Shown: piece by piece, positions 1 through 7,500 of the stretch
Layout: each line of letters begins with the position of its first letter
How positions within the stretch are numbered: position 1 is the stretch's first letter
Origin: Caballeronia novacaledonica
GTDB taxonomy: Bacteria; Pseudomonadota; Gammaproteobacteria; Burkholderiales; Burkholderiaceae
Reading direction: 5' to 3'
DNA: 64,000 nt
NCBI RefSeq assembly: GCF_900258035.1
Contig: NZ_OGTP01000001.1
Span: forward strand, 496,001 to 560,000
Program-made: the position numbers and the translations under genes
Notes under the pieces: model-generated
Told to the model about the DNA's origin: nothing
Database searches by the model: none
Seen by the model: only the letters and a program-made list of their open reading frames with translations

Positions 1-48
1 ATGCTCACACCGTTGCCGGGCGACGAGCCCTGAGATCGCGTCCTTCGA

Positions 49-423
49 TCAGATTCCCTCCTCGCCCGCGAAAACGCCGCGCTCCGCCCTGATCTGTTCG
101 CGGTCGATGCACTGCACGTGCCAGCGTCCGGTGCTTTTTGCCGTTGCGCCGTCCACATACCAGAGCACGCGTCCAGCAAGGCCTTCACATGGGCCGCCGG
201 GAGCATCGACGTCGAGGCGTTCCAGCACGCAGATGGGATCGCCGACGTGCTGGTCGCAGATCATCGTGCCGTTCAATCCCGAACGCAGGCCGCCCCAGTC
301 CGGCACTTCCACCGCCTGATGTCCTTCGCGTGACCATCGGCGGGTTTCCTTGTCGAGCCACAGGATGGCGTAGGCCGCCGACGGAGCGCCTTCGAAGCCA
401 TCCAGCTTGACCGTGATACGCAT
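49..423 (-). CDS. Hypothetical protein (124 aa)
   Basis: Unrecognised small soluble protein starting MRITVKLDGFEG. No signal peptide or membrane segment is visible. It has several Trp residues and a Cys in the centre, and an acidic C-terminus. The start at 423 is preferred over an in-frame ATG at 435 because GGAGG lies five bases ahead of it. It is transcribed leftward and alone; the next gene upstream on this strand begins 550 bases away. The sequence suggests no function. Being a real gene is supported by the good Shine-Dalgarno site and high-GC codon use. Confidence 0.6.
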   Translation of the reverse strand: MRITVKLDGFEGAPSAAYAILWLDKETRRWSREGHQAVEVPDWGGLRSGLNGTMICDQHVGDPICVLERLDVDAPGGPCEGLAGRVLWYVDGATAKSTGRWHVQCIDREQIRAERGVFAGEEGI

Positions 424-980
424 GTCATCCTCCATGAAACGATTCGATGGACGAGACGCTCAGCACTTCCGCACTGGCCATGAGCGTCGTCGATTGAATG
501 GCGGCTTGCGCCGCGCGTATTGTTAAGGCGTTGCTACACGGCTCATGTGAGGCCGCGATAAGAGGTTCGAACGGCGTGCGCCAAATAAGTTTTAACGCGA
601 CGCATGTAATGGGTTCCATCGCAGAGACGTCGCTCGAGCGCGCCGCGCCGCAACAGACAGAACAGTTAAAGCATCAAGCAAGTCCGATGCCGAACCATGC
701 CCTTGCTTCGTGACCGTGCGGCTTTAGTTTAGTACGACAATCTGACGCTTCAGCGACAGGCATCGCGGGCATATCGCCGCATGCGGGCGCGACGAACGCG
801 GCGCATCGTCGTGCGATGTCACGTTACGTCGACGCTCGCTCGCCGTGCATGTGTGCACCACGCCGGCTTTGCGCGCCTCAACGCGTTGCAGAGGGTTGTG
901 AGCAAGTCGGGCCGTTTCGGGCGTGAAGCGCTGCGCTGCAATATCGACGCGGCGGCGCCCACGATACGCGCGAACGTTCG
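424..980. other. Gene-free stretch
   Basis: About 550 bases between two leftward genes. Short open frames exist on both strands but lack a Shine-Dalgarno site and look like random high-GC frames. A locally AT-richer patch around 720-745 could hold the promoter of the leftward hypothetical gene. I see no convincing repeat or RNA gene here. Confidence 0.4.
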
Positions 981-1688
981 TCAGTGATGTTCGAGCATCG
1001 TCCGATCGACGATGCGCACCTGTCGCCCGTTGAGACCGATCGCGCCCTCGCGTTGCAGCTTCGAGAGCGTGCGGCTCACGGTTTCCAGTTCCAGGCCCAG
1101 ATAGCTGCCGATGTCCGCGCGGGTCATCGGCAGGATGAGTTCGTTCGCGTGATCGCCGGTTGACGCATCGCGCGCGTCGAGACGCTCGGAAAAATCGAGC
1201 AGGAACGCGGCCACGCGCTCGCGCGCGGGCATGGTGCCGAGCATCAGCGCAAGCCGCGACGCGCGCACGATTTCAGCGCTCATGATCGCGAGCAGTTCGT
1301 GCTGCATCGCCGCGTATTCACGGCACAAAGGTTCCAGTATGCCGACCGGCATGATGCGCACGATGCTCGGTTCGAGCGCGATGGCGTCGCTTTCGTGCCG
1401 TCCGGTGCACACGCCGTCGAGGGCGAGCGTTTCGTTCGTGAAATGGAAGCCGGTGACCTGCATGTGCGGGGCGCTGTCGTCGTCGCCGCTCGGATACGTC
1501 GCGACGGTTTTGAAGCAGCCGCTTTGCACCGTATAGAGGCTGCGCAATGGCTCGCCCATGCAATAAAGCGCATCGCCGCGCTCGACGGTGCGCGTCGGAA
1601 ACGGAATGGCGTCGGCGTCCGAGAGGCGCACGTGCAGCGTCGGCGCGGCGTGTCTGACCGAAGCGCCCGAATTGGCTGAAGGTTCCAT
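981..1688 (-). CDS. Crp/Fnr-family transcriptional regulator
   Basis: A 235-residue regulator with an N-terminal cyclic-nucleotide-binding-like beta-roll (about residues 25-130), a dimerisation helix (about 135-165) and a C-terminal winged helix. The recognition segment TRADIGSYLGLELETVSRTL has the E-x-x-SR signature of the Fnr/FixK branch. The N-terminal cysteine cluster that carries the 4Fe-4S centre in true Fnr is missing, so redox sensing through iron-sulfur is unlikely; the effector is unknown. The ATG at 1688 has an AGGGGGA site nine bases upstream. A perfect 12-bp palindrome lies directly before that site. The gene follows the glutathione S-transferase on the same strand after 65 bases and may be partly co-transcribed with it. 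Confidence 0.85.
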   Translation of the reverse strand: MEPSANSGASVRHAAPTLHVRLSDADAIPFPTRTVERGDALYCMGEPLRSLYTVQSGCFKTVATYPSGDDDSAPHMQVTGFHFTNETLALDGVCTGRHESDAIALEPSIVRIMPVGILEPLCREYAAMQHELLAIMSAEIVRASRLALMLGTMPARERVAAFLLDFSERLDARDASTGDHANELILPMTRADIGSYLGLELETVSRTLSKLQREGAIGLNGRQVRIVDRTMLEHH

Positions 1689-1702
1689 GAGCGGTTTCCC
1701 CC

Positions 1703-1714
1703 TACTGATCAGTA
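1703..1714. promoter_or_regulatory. Perfect palindrome in the leader of the Crp/Fnr gene
   Basis: TACTGATCAGTA is a perfect 12-bp palindrome 15-26 bases upstream of the regulator start, next to its ribosome-binding site. It is not a canonical Fnr box (TTGAT-N4-ATCAA) or Crp box, though the central TGATCA shares the TGAT/ATCA half-sites with shortened spacing. Autoregulation is a guess. Confidence 0.35.
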
Positions 1715-1753
1715 TGGTTCACGGACTAAGGAAAGGACAACCCGGCGCGGCGT

Positions 1754-2407
1754 TCAGAATTCGATGTCCAGCTCGTCGATCTCTTCGGCTTCCTGTTGCG
1801 CATCGGCGATCCACTGGCGCATTTCCGGCATCGCGAGAATGCGCTCGCCATACGCGACGATATCCGCGTCGAGCTTGACGTCGTAGGTGACGAAGCGCGT
1901 GACGACCGGCGCGAACATCGCATCCGCGCACGAGCGTTCGCCGAAGAGATACGGCCCGCCGTATTGCGCAAGGCACTCGTGCCAGATCGCCACGATGCGC
2001 TCGATGTCGGTCTGCGCGCGCGCCCACACCTTGAAGCCGGGAAAGTGCGCTTTCAGGTTCATCGGCAACGCGGAGCGCAACGCGGCGAAGCCCGAATGCA
2101 TCTCGCCGCAGATCGCGCGGCAATGCGCGCGCTCGGCGCGTTCCTTCGGCAGCAGCCCGGCGTCGGGGCGCACTTCGTTCAGATACTCGGCGATCGCGAG
2201 CGTGTCCCAGACCTTGATGCCGTCGTGAAAGAGGCAGGGCACGAGAATCGACGGCGAAAGCAGAAGGAGTTCGGCGCGCGCGCCGGGATCGTCGGCGGGC
2301 ATTACGGCTTCCTCGAACGGCAGTCCGCTGAACTTCGCGAGCAGCCAGCCGCGCAACGACCAGGACGAATAGTTCTTGCTGCTGATGGTGAGCGTGGCCT
2401 TCGCCAT
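1754..2407 (-). CDS. Glutathione S-transferase family protein
   Basis: A 217-residue protein with an N-terminal thioredoxin-like GST domain (about 1-80), including SSKNYSSWSLRGWLLAK, the cis-Pro motif region PSILVPCLFHDG, and the following WDTLAIAEYLNE. An all-helical C-terminal domain follows (about 90-215). GSTs of this type conjugate or reduce electrophiles with glutathione in the cytoplasm; the substrate cannot be read from sequence. The start at 2407 is chosen over an upstream in-frame ATG because GAGGAG precedes it. It is divergent from the PHA depolymerase gene, and their shared 187-bp region carries a 10-bp inverted repeat. Confidence 0.85.
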   Translation of the reverse strand: MAKATLTISSKNYSSWSLRGWLLAKFSGLPFEEAVMPADDPGARAELLLLSPSILVPCLFHDGIKVWDTLAIAEYLNEVRPDAGLLPKERAERAHCRAICGEMHSGFAALRSALPMNLKAHFPGFKVWARAQTDIERIVAIWHECLAQYGGPYLFGERSCADAMFAPVVTRFVTYDVKLDADIVAYGERILAMPEMRQWIADAQQEAEEIDELDIEF

Positions 2408-2510
2408 GAGCTTCTCCTCGCGCGTCGTGCACCAAGACGGATCGAGCGCGGTGCGTGCAGGCACCGAAAGGCGGCACTACGCGCTCGTGGATGGTAGCCG
2501 TGCAAAGGAT

Positions 2511-2536
2511 ATGCCAATCGTTCGGGCGATTGGCAT
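2511..2536. promoter_or_regulatory. Inverted repeat between divergent GST and phaZ genes
   Basis: Two perfect 10-bp arms (ATGCCAATCG and CGATTGGCAT, 2511-2520 and 2527-2536) are separated by six bases in the intergenic region between two divergent genes. No T-run follows on either strand, so an operator for a dimeric regulator is more likely than a terminator. The binding protein is unknown. Confidence 0.5.
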
Positions 2537-2594
2537 GTCTATTGCCTCTTTCGACGCTCCACATCGACGCATGCGCCGCCCGCGTGCAAGAGAG

Positions 2595-3986
2595 ATGAAT
2601 CCGTTCGCCTACGCGGGCTATCAGGCCTGGTCCGATTCGATGCTGCCGATACGTCACGCCGCCGCGCTCGTCGGCGGCGCGCTGCGCGTCTGGCCGGAGA
2701 TCGGCGCGACGCCGCAGGGCCGCGGCCTCGCGGCGATCTGCGAGCAGATCGAACTCGCCGGGCTGACGCACGCGCGGCCGTCGTTCGGTATCGCGGAAGT
2801 GGACGTCGAAGGCAAGCCGATGCGCGTCGCGGAAGAGGTTGCGGCGCGCACGCCGTTCTGCGACCTGCTGCATTTCCGCAAGGACGGTGTATCCGTCGCG
2901 CAGCCGCGCGTGCTCGTCGTCGCGCCGATGTCCGGCCACTTCGCGACCCTTTTGCGCGGCACCGTGCGCACGATGCTCGCCGACCACGACGTCTACATCA
3001 CCGACTGGCGCAATCCGCGCGACGTCTCGCTGATGCACGGCCGCTTCGGCTTCGACGAGTACGTGCAGCACATCGTCGATTTCATCGAAACGATCGGGCC
3101 GGGGGCGCATCTGCTGGCGGTGTGTCAGCCGACCGTCGCGGCGCTGTCGGCGGTTGCGTTGATGGCCGAGGACCGGCATCCCGCCGAGCCGGCGAGCATG
3201 ACGCTGATGGCCGGCCCCATCGACACGCGCGTGAATCCGACCCGCGTGAACGAGCTCGCGAAGAGCAAGCCGCTCGAATGGTTCGAGCGCAATCTGATCG
3301 GCATGGTGCCGTTCGGCTTCGCGGGCGCGATGCGGCGCGTGTATCCGGGCTTCGTGCAACTGGGCGCGTTCATGTCGATGAATCTCGCGCGCCATCTCGA
3401 ATCGTTCGAGGACATGTATCGTCAGCGCGCGAAGGGCGACCCCGCGCAGGCGGACGCGATCCGCGTTTTCTACGAGGAATATTTCGCGACGATGGATCTC
3501 ACCGCCGAGTTCTATCTGGAAACCGTCGATACCGTCTTTCAGCGTCACGCGCTGCCGCTGAAGCAACTCGAAGTGCGCGGCCGGAAGGTCGATCCGTCGG
3601 CGATCCGGCGTACCGCGCTCTTCACCGTCGAGGGCGAGCGCGACGACATCTGCGCTGTCGGGCAGACGCTCGCCGCGCAGGATCTGTGCGACAAGCTGCG
3701 GCCTTATCTGAAGGCGCATCACGTGCAGACGGGCGTCGGGCACTACGGCGTCTTCAACGGCAAGCGCTGGGAGCGGCAGATTTATCCGCGAATCCGCGCA
3801 TTGATACACGACAACGAACCGAGCCCGGCCGGCGTCAACGCGCGCGCGCAGCCGATGGTCCCGTTGCAGGCGATCGCGCCGCTCGCGCGTGAATCGACGG
3901 TTGCGGAGGAGCAGGCGCAGGCGGCGCAGCAGAGCGGCGGCAAGCAGGCGATCGCCGATCCCGACGACGCACGCGCAACCGAATAG
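2595..3986 (+). CDS. phaZ: Intracellular polyhydroxyalkanoate depolymerase
   Basis: A 463-residue alpha/beta-hydrolase of the intracellular PhaZ family, which mobilises stored polyhydroxybutyrate granules. The cysteine-containing lipase-box variant VCQPT is present with Cys177; the Cupriavidus necator enzyme uses Cys183 in the same motif. Other typical segments are DWRNPRDVSL and, near the C-terminus, the conserved TGVGHYGVFNGKRW with the catalytic His. The last 65 residues are Pro/Ala/Gln-rich and probably disordered. The start MNPFAYAGYQAW has a weak purine-rich site; an open frame extends upstream but carries no conserved sequence. The gene ends two bases before the convergent histidine-kinase gene. 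Confidence 0.92.
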   Translation: MNPFAYAGYQAWSDSMLPIRHAAALVGGALRVWPEIGATPQGRGLAAICEQIELAGLTHARPSFGIAEVDVEGKPMRVAEEVAARTPFCDLLHFRKDGVSVAQPRVLVVAPMSGHFATLLRGTVRTMLADHDVYITDWRNPRDVSLMHGRFGFDEYVQHIVDFIETIGPGAHLLAVCQPTVAALSAVALMAEDRHPAEPASMTLMAGPIDTRVNPTRVNELAKSKPLEWFERNLIGMVPFGFAGAMRRVYPGFVQLGAFMSMNLARHLESFEDMYRQRAKGDPAQADAIRVFYEEYFATMDLTAEFYLETVDTVFQRHALPLKQLEVRGRKVDPSAIRRTALFTVEGERDDICAVGQTLAAQDLCDKLRPYLKAHHVQTGVGHYGVFNGKRWERQIYPRIRALIHDNEPSPAGVNARAQPMVPLQAIAPLARESTVAEEQAQAAQQSGGKQAIADPDDARATE

Positions 3987-3988
3987 CG

Positions 3989-5344
3989 TCAGCCCGTCGC
4001 CACGCCCGAAAGTGGCAGGACGAGGCGCGACTCCGCGCCGCCGCCTTCGCGCGCGCGCAATTCGAGCGTGCCGCCATGCAGCCGCGCAATGCGCTCGACG
4101 ATCGCGAGACCGAGACCGGTGCCCTTCGGCTGGCCTTCGCCGCCGCCGCGTTTGAACGGCTGCTTGAGCGCTTCCGGGTCTTGTCCGCCAAGTCCTTTGC
4201 CGCGATCCGCGATCACGACGCACGCGGCGTTCGCCCGCTTGTCCGTCCACGTGCGCACTTCCAGCCCGACGACGCCGTACAGCACGGCGTTCTGCATCAG
4301 GTTCATGAGCACGCGCATCATGCTGATGGGGCGAAACGCAAACGGTTCGATCTCGCCGAGATCGAGCGCGAACTCGTGTCCCAGTCCCGCGAAATCGGCG
4401 GCGAGATTGGCGATCAGTTCGTTGAGATCGCCGACGACGGGCGTCTCCTTCGCGCCGCTGCCCGCGTAATCCATGAACTGCTGAAGAATCGTGTCGATGG
4501 TGTCGAGATAACCTTCCGCCGATGCCGTGAAGGTCGCGTCCGTCGACGGCACGGAGGACATCGCCATGGCGAGGCGCAGCTTGGTCATCGGCGTGCGGAT
4601 GTCGTGCGAGATGCCCGCGAGCATCAGCGCGCGCGTCGCTTCGGCTTCCTTCAGCGCGGCCGTCATGCGGTTGAATGCGCCGCTCACCTGCGCGATTTCC
4701 GTCGGGCCGTCCGTCGGCAGAACGCCCGGCTCGCCGCCCGCGGAAACGAGCCGCGCGGCATCGGCGAGATGCGAGAGCGGACGGTTCAGGTGGCGCTGGA
4801 TCACATACGCCGTCGCGAACGCGAGCGCGCCGAGCCCGAGCGAAAGGAGCAGGGCGGTCACGAGGCCGTCGTCGTGCGCGGCTTCGGGGACCGGCAGCGC
4901 AAGCCAGCGCGGCTCGCCCGACAAATGCGCGCGAATCCACAGGCGTTGCTGGCCGTCGTCGGCGGAATCGCCGCCTTGCCAGCGCACGAGCATGTCGGCG
5001 GGCAAATGCCGCCGCAGACTCTCGACGAAGGTCTGACGCTGATACGTTTGATAGAAGCGCAAGCGCGATCCCGGCGCCGTCTCGTGCGCGCCGGCGGGCA
5101 GTTCGGCGTGGATGTCGAGATGGGCGCCGACGCTTTGCGCGGCTTCGGGCGGCGTCGTTTGCAGCAGCGTGTCGAGCGTGACGATGTAGCTCGCGAACGT
5201 CGCGGCCGCACGCTCGATGCGCGGCGTCTGGATGAAGTGCAGCAGCACCGCGATCGCGCAAATCTGGCTCACCGCGACGAGCGCGACCAGCAGCAGGACG
5301 TTGCGCGCGAAGAGCGAGCGCGGCACGAGCGGCACGCGGCTCAC
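3989..5344 (-). CDS. Two-component sensor histidine kinase (EnvZ-like)
   Basis: A 451-residue inner-membrane kinase. It has an N-terminal membrane helix (about 12-36), a periplasmic domain (about 40-158), a second helix (about 160-182), a HAMP linker, a HisKA domain with AGISHDIRTP (phospho-acceptor His247), and a HATPase domain with N-box NLMQNAVLYG, DRGKGL and GTGLGLAI. The start codon is GTG and overlaps the stop of the response-regulator gene as GTGA, indicating translational coupling. The ligand of the periplasmic domain is not evident. The neighbouring secreted EF-hand protein suggests divalent cations, but that is inference. Confidence 0.93.
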   Translation of the reverse strand: MSRVPLVPRSLFARNVLLLVALVAVSQICAIAVLLHFIQTPRIERAAATFASYIVTLDTLLQTTPPEAAQSVGAHLDIHAELPAGAHETAPGSRLRFYQTYQRQTFVESLRRHLPADMLVRWQGGDSADDGQQRLWIRAHLSGEPRWLALPVPEAAHDDGLVTALLLSLGLGALAFATAYVIQRHLNRPLSHLADAARLVSAGGEPGVLPTDGPTEIAQVSGAFNRMTAALKEAEATRALMLAGISHDIRTPMTKLRLAMAMSSVPSTDATFTASAEGYLDTIDTILQQFMDYAGSGAKETPVVGDLNELIANLAADFAGLGHEFALDLGEIEPFAFRPISMMRVLMNLMQNAVLYGVVGLEVRTWTDKRANAACVVIADRGKGLGGQDPEALKQPFKRGGGEGQPKGTGLGLAIVERIARLHGGTLELRAREGGGAESRLVLPLSGVATG

Positions 5345-6054
5345 GATTCGATTTCGGCGAGCAGCATGTAGCCGACGCCCCAGACGGTCTTGATGAAGCG
5401 CGGCTTGCCCGGGTCTTCCTCGACGATCTGGCGCAGCCGCAGCACCTGCACGTCGATGCTGCGATCGAGCGCGTCGTGATCGCGGCCGCGCGTGCGGGCG
5501 ATGAGATTGTCGCGGCTCACCGCGCGATTCGGCGAGGAGCCGAGCGCGTGCAGCAGTTGCATCTGCGCGGAATGAATGTCGAACGGCTCGCCGTTGCGAT
5601 ACAGCTTCTGTTTCGCGAGATCGAGGCGGAACTCACCGAAGCGGACGACGTGCTGCGTGTGCGTCGGATCGCCGGCGGCGATTTTCTGGCGGCGCAGCAG
5701 CGCGCGCACGCGAGCCACCAGTTCTTGTGGCAGGAACGGTTTGGCGAGGTAATCGTCGGCGCCGGTTTCGAGGCCGATCACCTTGTCGACCGGATCGCCC
5801 TTCGCCGTGAGCATGAGGATAGGCAGCGTCTGACCTTCGGCGCGCAGGCGCTTGCAGACCGAGAGGCCGTCTTCGGGCTCCATCATCCAGTCGAGCACGA
5901 GCAGGTCGTAAGGCTCGCGCTGAAGGTAGCGGTCGAGCCGCTTGCCATTTTCGACGACGCGCACCTCGAAACCCTGCGAACTCAGAAAGCGCTGCAGCAT
6001 GTTGCGCAACTCGGCTTCGTCGTCGAGCACGACGATCTTCGGCAGGGTTTCCAT
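5341..6054 (-). CDS. OmpR-family response regulator
   Basis: A 237-residue regulator with an N-terminal receiver domain (acidic pair in VLDDEAEL, phospho-acceptor Asp55 in LLVLDWMMEPEDG, Thr in MLTAKGD, Lys in YLAKPF). A C-terminal OmpR/PhoB winged helix ends FIKTVWGVGYML. It is the cognate regulator of the overlapping downstream kinase gene. It sits 12 bases downstream of the EF-hand gene stop, so the three genes probably form one leftward operon. The E. coli OmpR/EnvZ gene order (regulator then kinase) is preserved. Confidence 0.94.
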   Translation of the reverse strand: METLPKIVVLDDEAELRNMLQRFLSSQGFEVRVVENGKRLDRYLQREPYDLLVLDWMMEPEDGLSVCKRLRAEGQTLPILMLTAKGDPVDKVIGLETGADDYLAKPFLPQELVARVRALLRRQKIAAGDPTHTQHVVRFGEFRLDLAKQKLYRNGEPFDIHSAQMQLLHALGSSPNRAVSRDNLIARTRGRDHDALDRSIDVQVLRLRQIVEEDPGKPRFIKTVWGVGYMLLAEIES

Positions 6055-6066
6055 GGAGGCTCCGGA

Positions 6067-6369
6067 TCAGCGTTGTGCGGCGTGCTCGCGCATGAAGGCT
6101 TCGATCTGCGGCAGCGTCACGTAACCGTTCTTCTGCGTGTCGATCTGGTCGAAGTGTTTGGCCACCATCGGCATGCCCGCCGATGCCTGTTCGCGCGTGA
6201 GCTTGCCGTCGTGCGTCGTGTTGGCGTTCGAAAAGCGCGTCTGCAACTGCCCGAGCGCGCGTTCGACGCGCGGGCTTGCGCCCATCGGCTGAGTGGCGGT
6301 TTGCGCGAACGCGGCGCCCGACGTGGCGCACGCCGCGCAGGCAGCAAGGGCGGCAAGAATTTTTCGCAT
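6067..6369 (-). CDS. Secreted EF-hand domain protein
   Basis: A 100-residue exported protein. Residues 1-22 form a signal peptide ending AAFA-QT, followed by two EF-hand-like loops (NANTTHDGKLTREQA and DQIDTQKNGYVTLPQIEAF). The second loop keeps D-x-D-x-x-x-N-G at the usual calcium positions; the first has Asn in place of the first Asp. It is the first gene of an apparent operon with the OmpR-type regulator and kinase. A periplasmic calcium-binding protein co-transcribed with a two-component system suggests cation sensing, as described for CarSR-associated EF-hand proteins in Pseudomonas. No direct homology to those is claimed. Confidence 0.8.
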   Translation of the reverse strand: MRKILAALAACAACATSGAAFAQTATQPMGASPRVERALGQLQTRFSNANTTHDGKLTREQASAGMPMVAKHFDQIDTQKNGYVTLPQIEAFMREHAAQR

Positions 6370-6625
6370 GGCTTTCTCCCTGTTCCGGATACGGATGCAT
6401 GTCAGCGGTGATCGGTGATGTCATTCTATTGAGCCGCGCGGCGAACGCAATCTGGTGAATGCTACGAATCATGTCGCCAGATCTCACGCGCGCTTGCGCC
6501 GACACACGGCGACACAAGTTACGGCTCACGCTTTCAGCGACGCTTGGCTATCGTTCTCATCGCCGGCAGACGTGTTCGATTCGCGCTGCCGAGATTCATC
6601 TCTCACGATGCATGAGGACTTCAAC

Positions 6626-6937
6626 ATGAACATCCGTTTGCTCAGCGTTTCCGCCGTTGCCGCCATCAGTCTGACCTGCGCGAAATCCGCGTCGGCTGGA
6701 ACGAGCGTGCAGGTTTCCTATGTCGCGCCTCCCGTGTACTACTACGCGCCGCCGCCGAGGCCGGCTTATTACTACGTGCCCGCGCGCACCGTGGTCGTCG
6801 CGCCGGTGGCGGTCGCCGTGCCGCCGCCTTCGCCGCCGAGACCGACGGTCGTCGTGTCGCCTTACGCGGTGATGCCGGGCGTCAGGATCACTTATGCGCA
6901 GCCGGTGCTGGCGGCACCCGTCGTCGTGATGCATTGA
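6626..6937 (+). CDS. Small exported Pro/Tyr/Val-rich protein
   Basis: A 103-residue protein with an N-terminal signal sequence (MNIRLLSVSAVAAISLTCAK, cleavage near SASA-GT). A low-complexity mature part follows, made of YYYAPPP, YYYVP and PPSPPRP segments and Val-rich stretches. No domain is recognised. Proteins of this composition are common periplasmic or surface proteins in Burkholderiaceae, with unknown function. The start at 6626 is preferred over an ATG at 6608 because GAGGA lies eight bases upstream. It is divergent from the EF-hand operon. Confidence 0.65.
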   Translation: MNIRLLSVSAVAAISLTCAKSASAGTSVQVSYVAPPVYYYAPPPRPAYYYVPARTVVVAPVAVAVPPPSPPRPTVVVSPYAVMPGVRITYAQPVLAAPVVVMH

Positions 6938-7046
6938 TCGATCGCGGCCTCCTATACTGGATGAACCGCGTTCGCCCGATATGCCGATGCGGCGGCGACC
7001 CGGCGCATCGCGCCGTTTCATGGCGTTCCAACAGGAGGATCGTGCC

Positions 7047-7328
7047 ATGCTATTCATCGTCAATTGGAGTGCGCAGCCCGAGGTCGAACGACAGGCCGCC
7101 GAGCGATTCATTCAGACCCGCGGCGCGCCGCCCGACGGCATCGAACTGCTGGGACGCTGGCATGCGATCGGCTCCATCTGGGGCGTCGCCGTTTGCGAAT
7201 GCGAGGACATCGAGCCGCTCGCGCGCTGGGCGCACGAATGGGCCGATCTCTTCATGTTCGACATCAAGCCTGCGATGACCGACGAGCAGGTCGGAAAAAT
7301 GCTCGTGGAATTCGCGGAGCGCCAGTAG
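7047..7328 (+). CDS. DUF3303 domain-containing protein
   Basis: A 93-residue cytoplasmic protein matching the DUF3303 pattern: MLFIVNWS at the start, GIELLGRWHAIGSIWGVAV in the middle, and the WADLFMFDIKPAMTDEQ block. The family has a ferredoxin-like fold and unknown function. An AGGAGG site at 7033-7038 fixes the start at 7047. It stands alone; a GC-rich hairpin follows its stop. Confidence 0.8.
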   Translation: MLFIVNWSAQPEVERQAAERFIQTRGAPPDGIELLGRWHAIGSIWGVAVCECEDIEPLARWAHEWADLFMFDIKPAMTDEQVGKMLVEFAERQ

Positions 7329-7337
7329 ACGAAACAC

Positions 7338-7368
7338 GCGCCCGATTCTTCGTACGAACGGCGGGCGC
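7338..7368. terminator. Hairpin after the DUF3303 gene
   Basis: GCGCCCG and CGGGCGC arms (7338-7344, 7362-7368) enclose a loop that itself contains the palindrome TTCGTACGAA. Only a weak T-rich tract (ggtttgttt) follows, so termination is plausible but not certain. Confidence 0.4.
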
Positions 7369-7385
7369 ATCAGGGTTTGTTTGGC

Positions 7386-7434
7386 TTGCCGCGCAGCGGA
7401 CAATGCCGCATTATTGGAACGTACTAGTTAGTTC
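7386..7434 (+). promoter_or_regulatory. Putative promoter and operator of the keto acid cleavage gene
   Basis: TTGCCG (7386-7391) and CATTAT (7409-7414) are spaced 17 bp, a plausible sigma-70 promoter. Immediately downstream, GAAC-N2-ACTAGT-N2-GTTC (7417-7434) forms a symmetric element overlapping the expected transcription start, suited to repressor binding. Confidence 0.45.
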
Positions 7435-7500
7435 AAAAGTGAGCGCCGTTCGCGATCCCCGAATTGTTCCCGCAAGGATGGCGCCGTCAAGGAGCGAAGC

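Noticed and set aside
1..33. Possible 3' end of a gene entering from the left (stop TGA at 31-33)
   Set aside because: Only ten codons are visible, so no call can be supported.
781..987. 68-codon rightward frame in the first gap
   Set aside because: No Shine-Dalgarno site and Arg/Ala composition typical of random high-GC frames.
1719..5261. Very long leftward open frame of about 1180 codons
   Set aside because: It overlaps the GST, phaZ and kinase genes in another frame, is extremely Arg-rich and has no domain; it is a shadow of high-GC codon bias.
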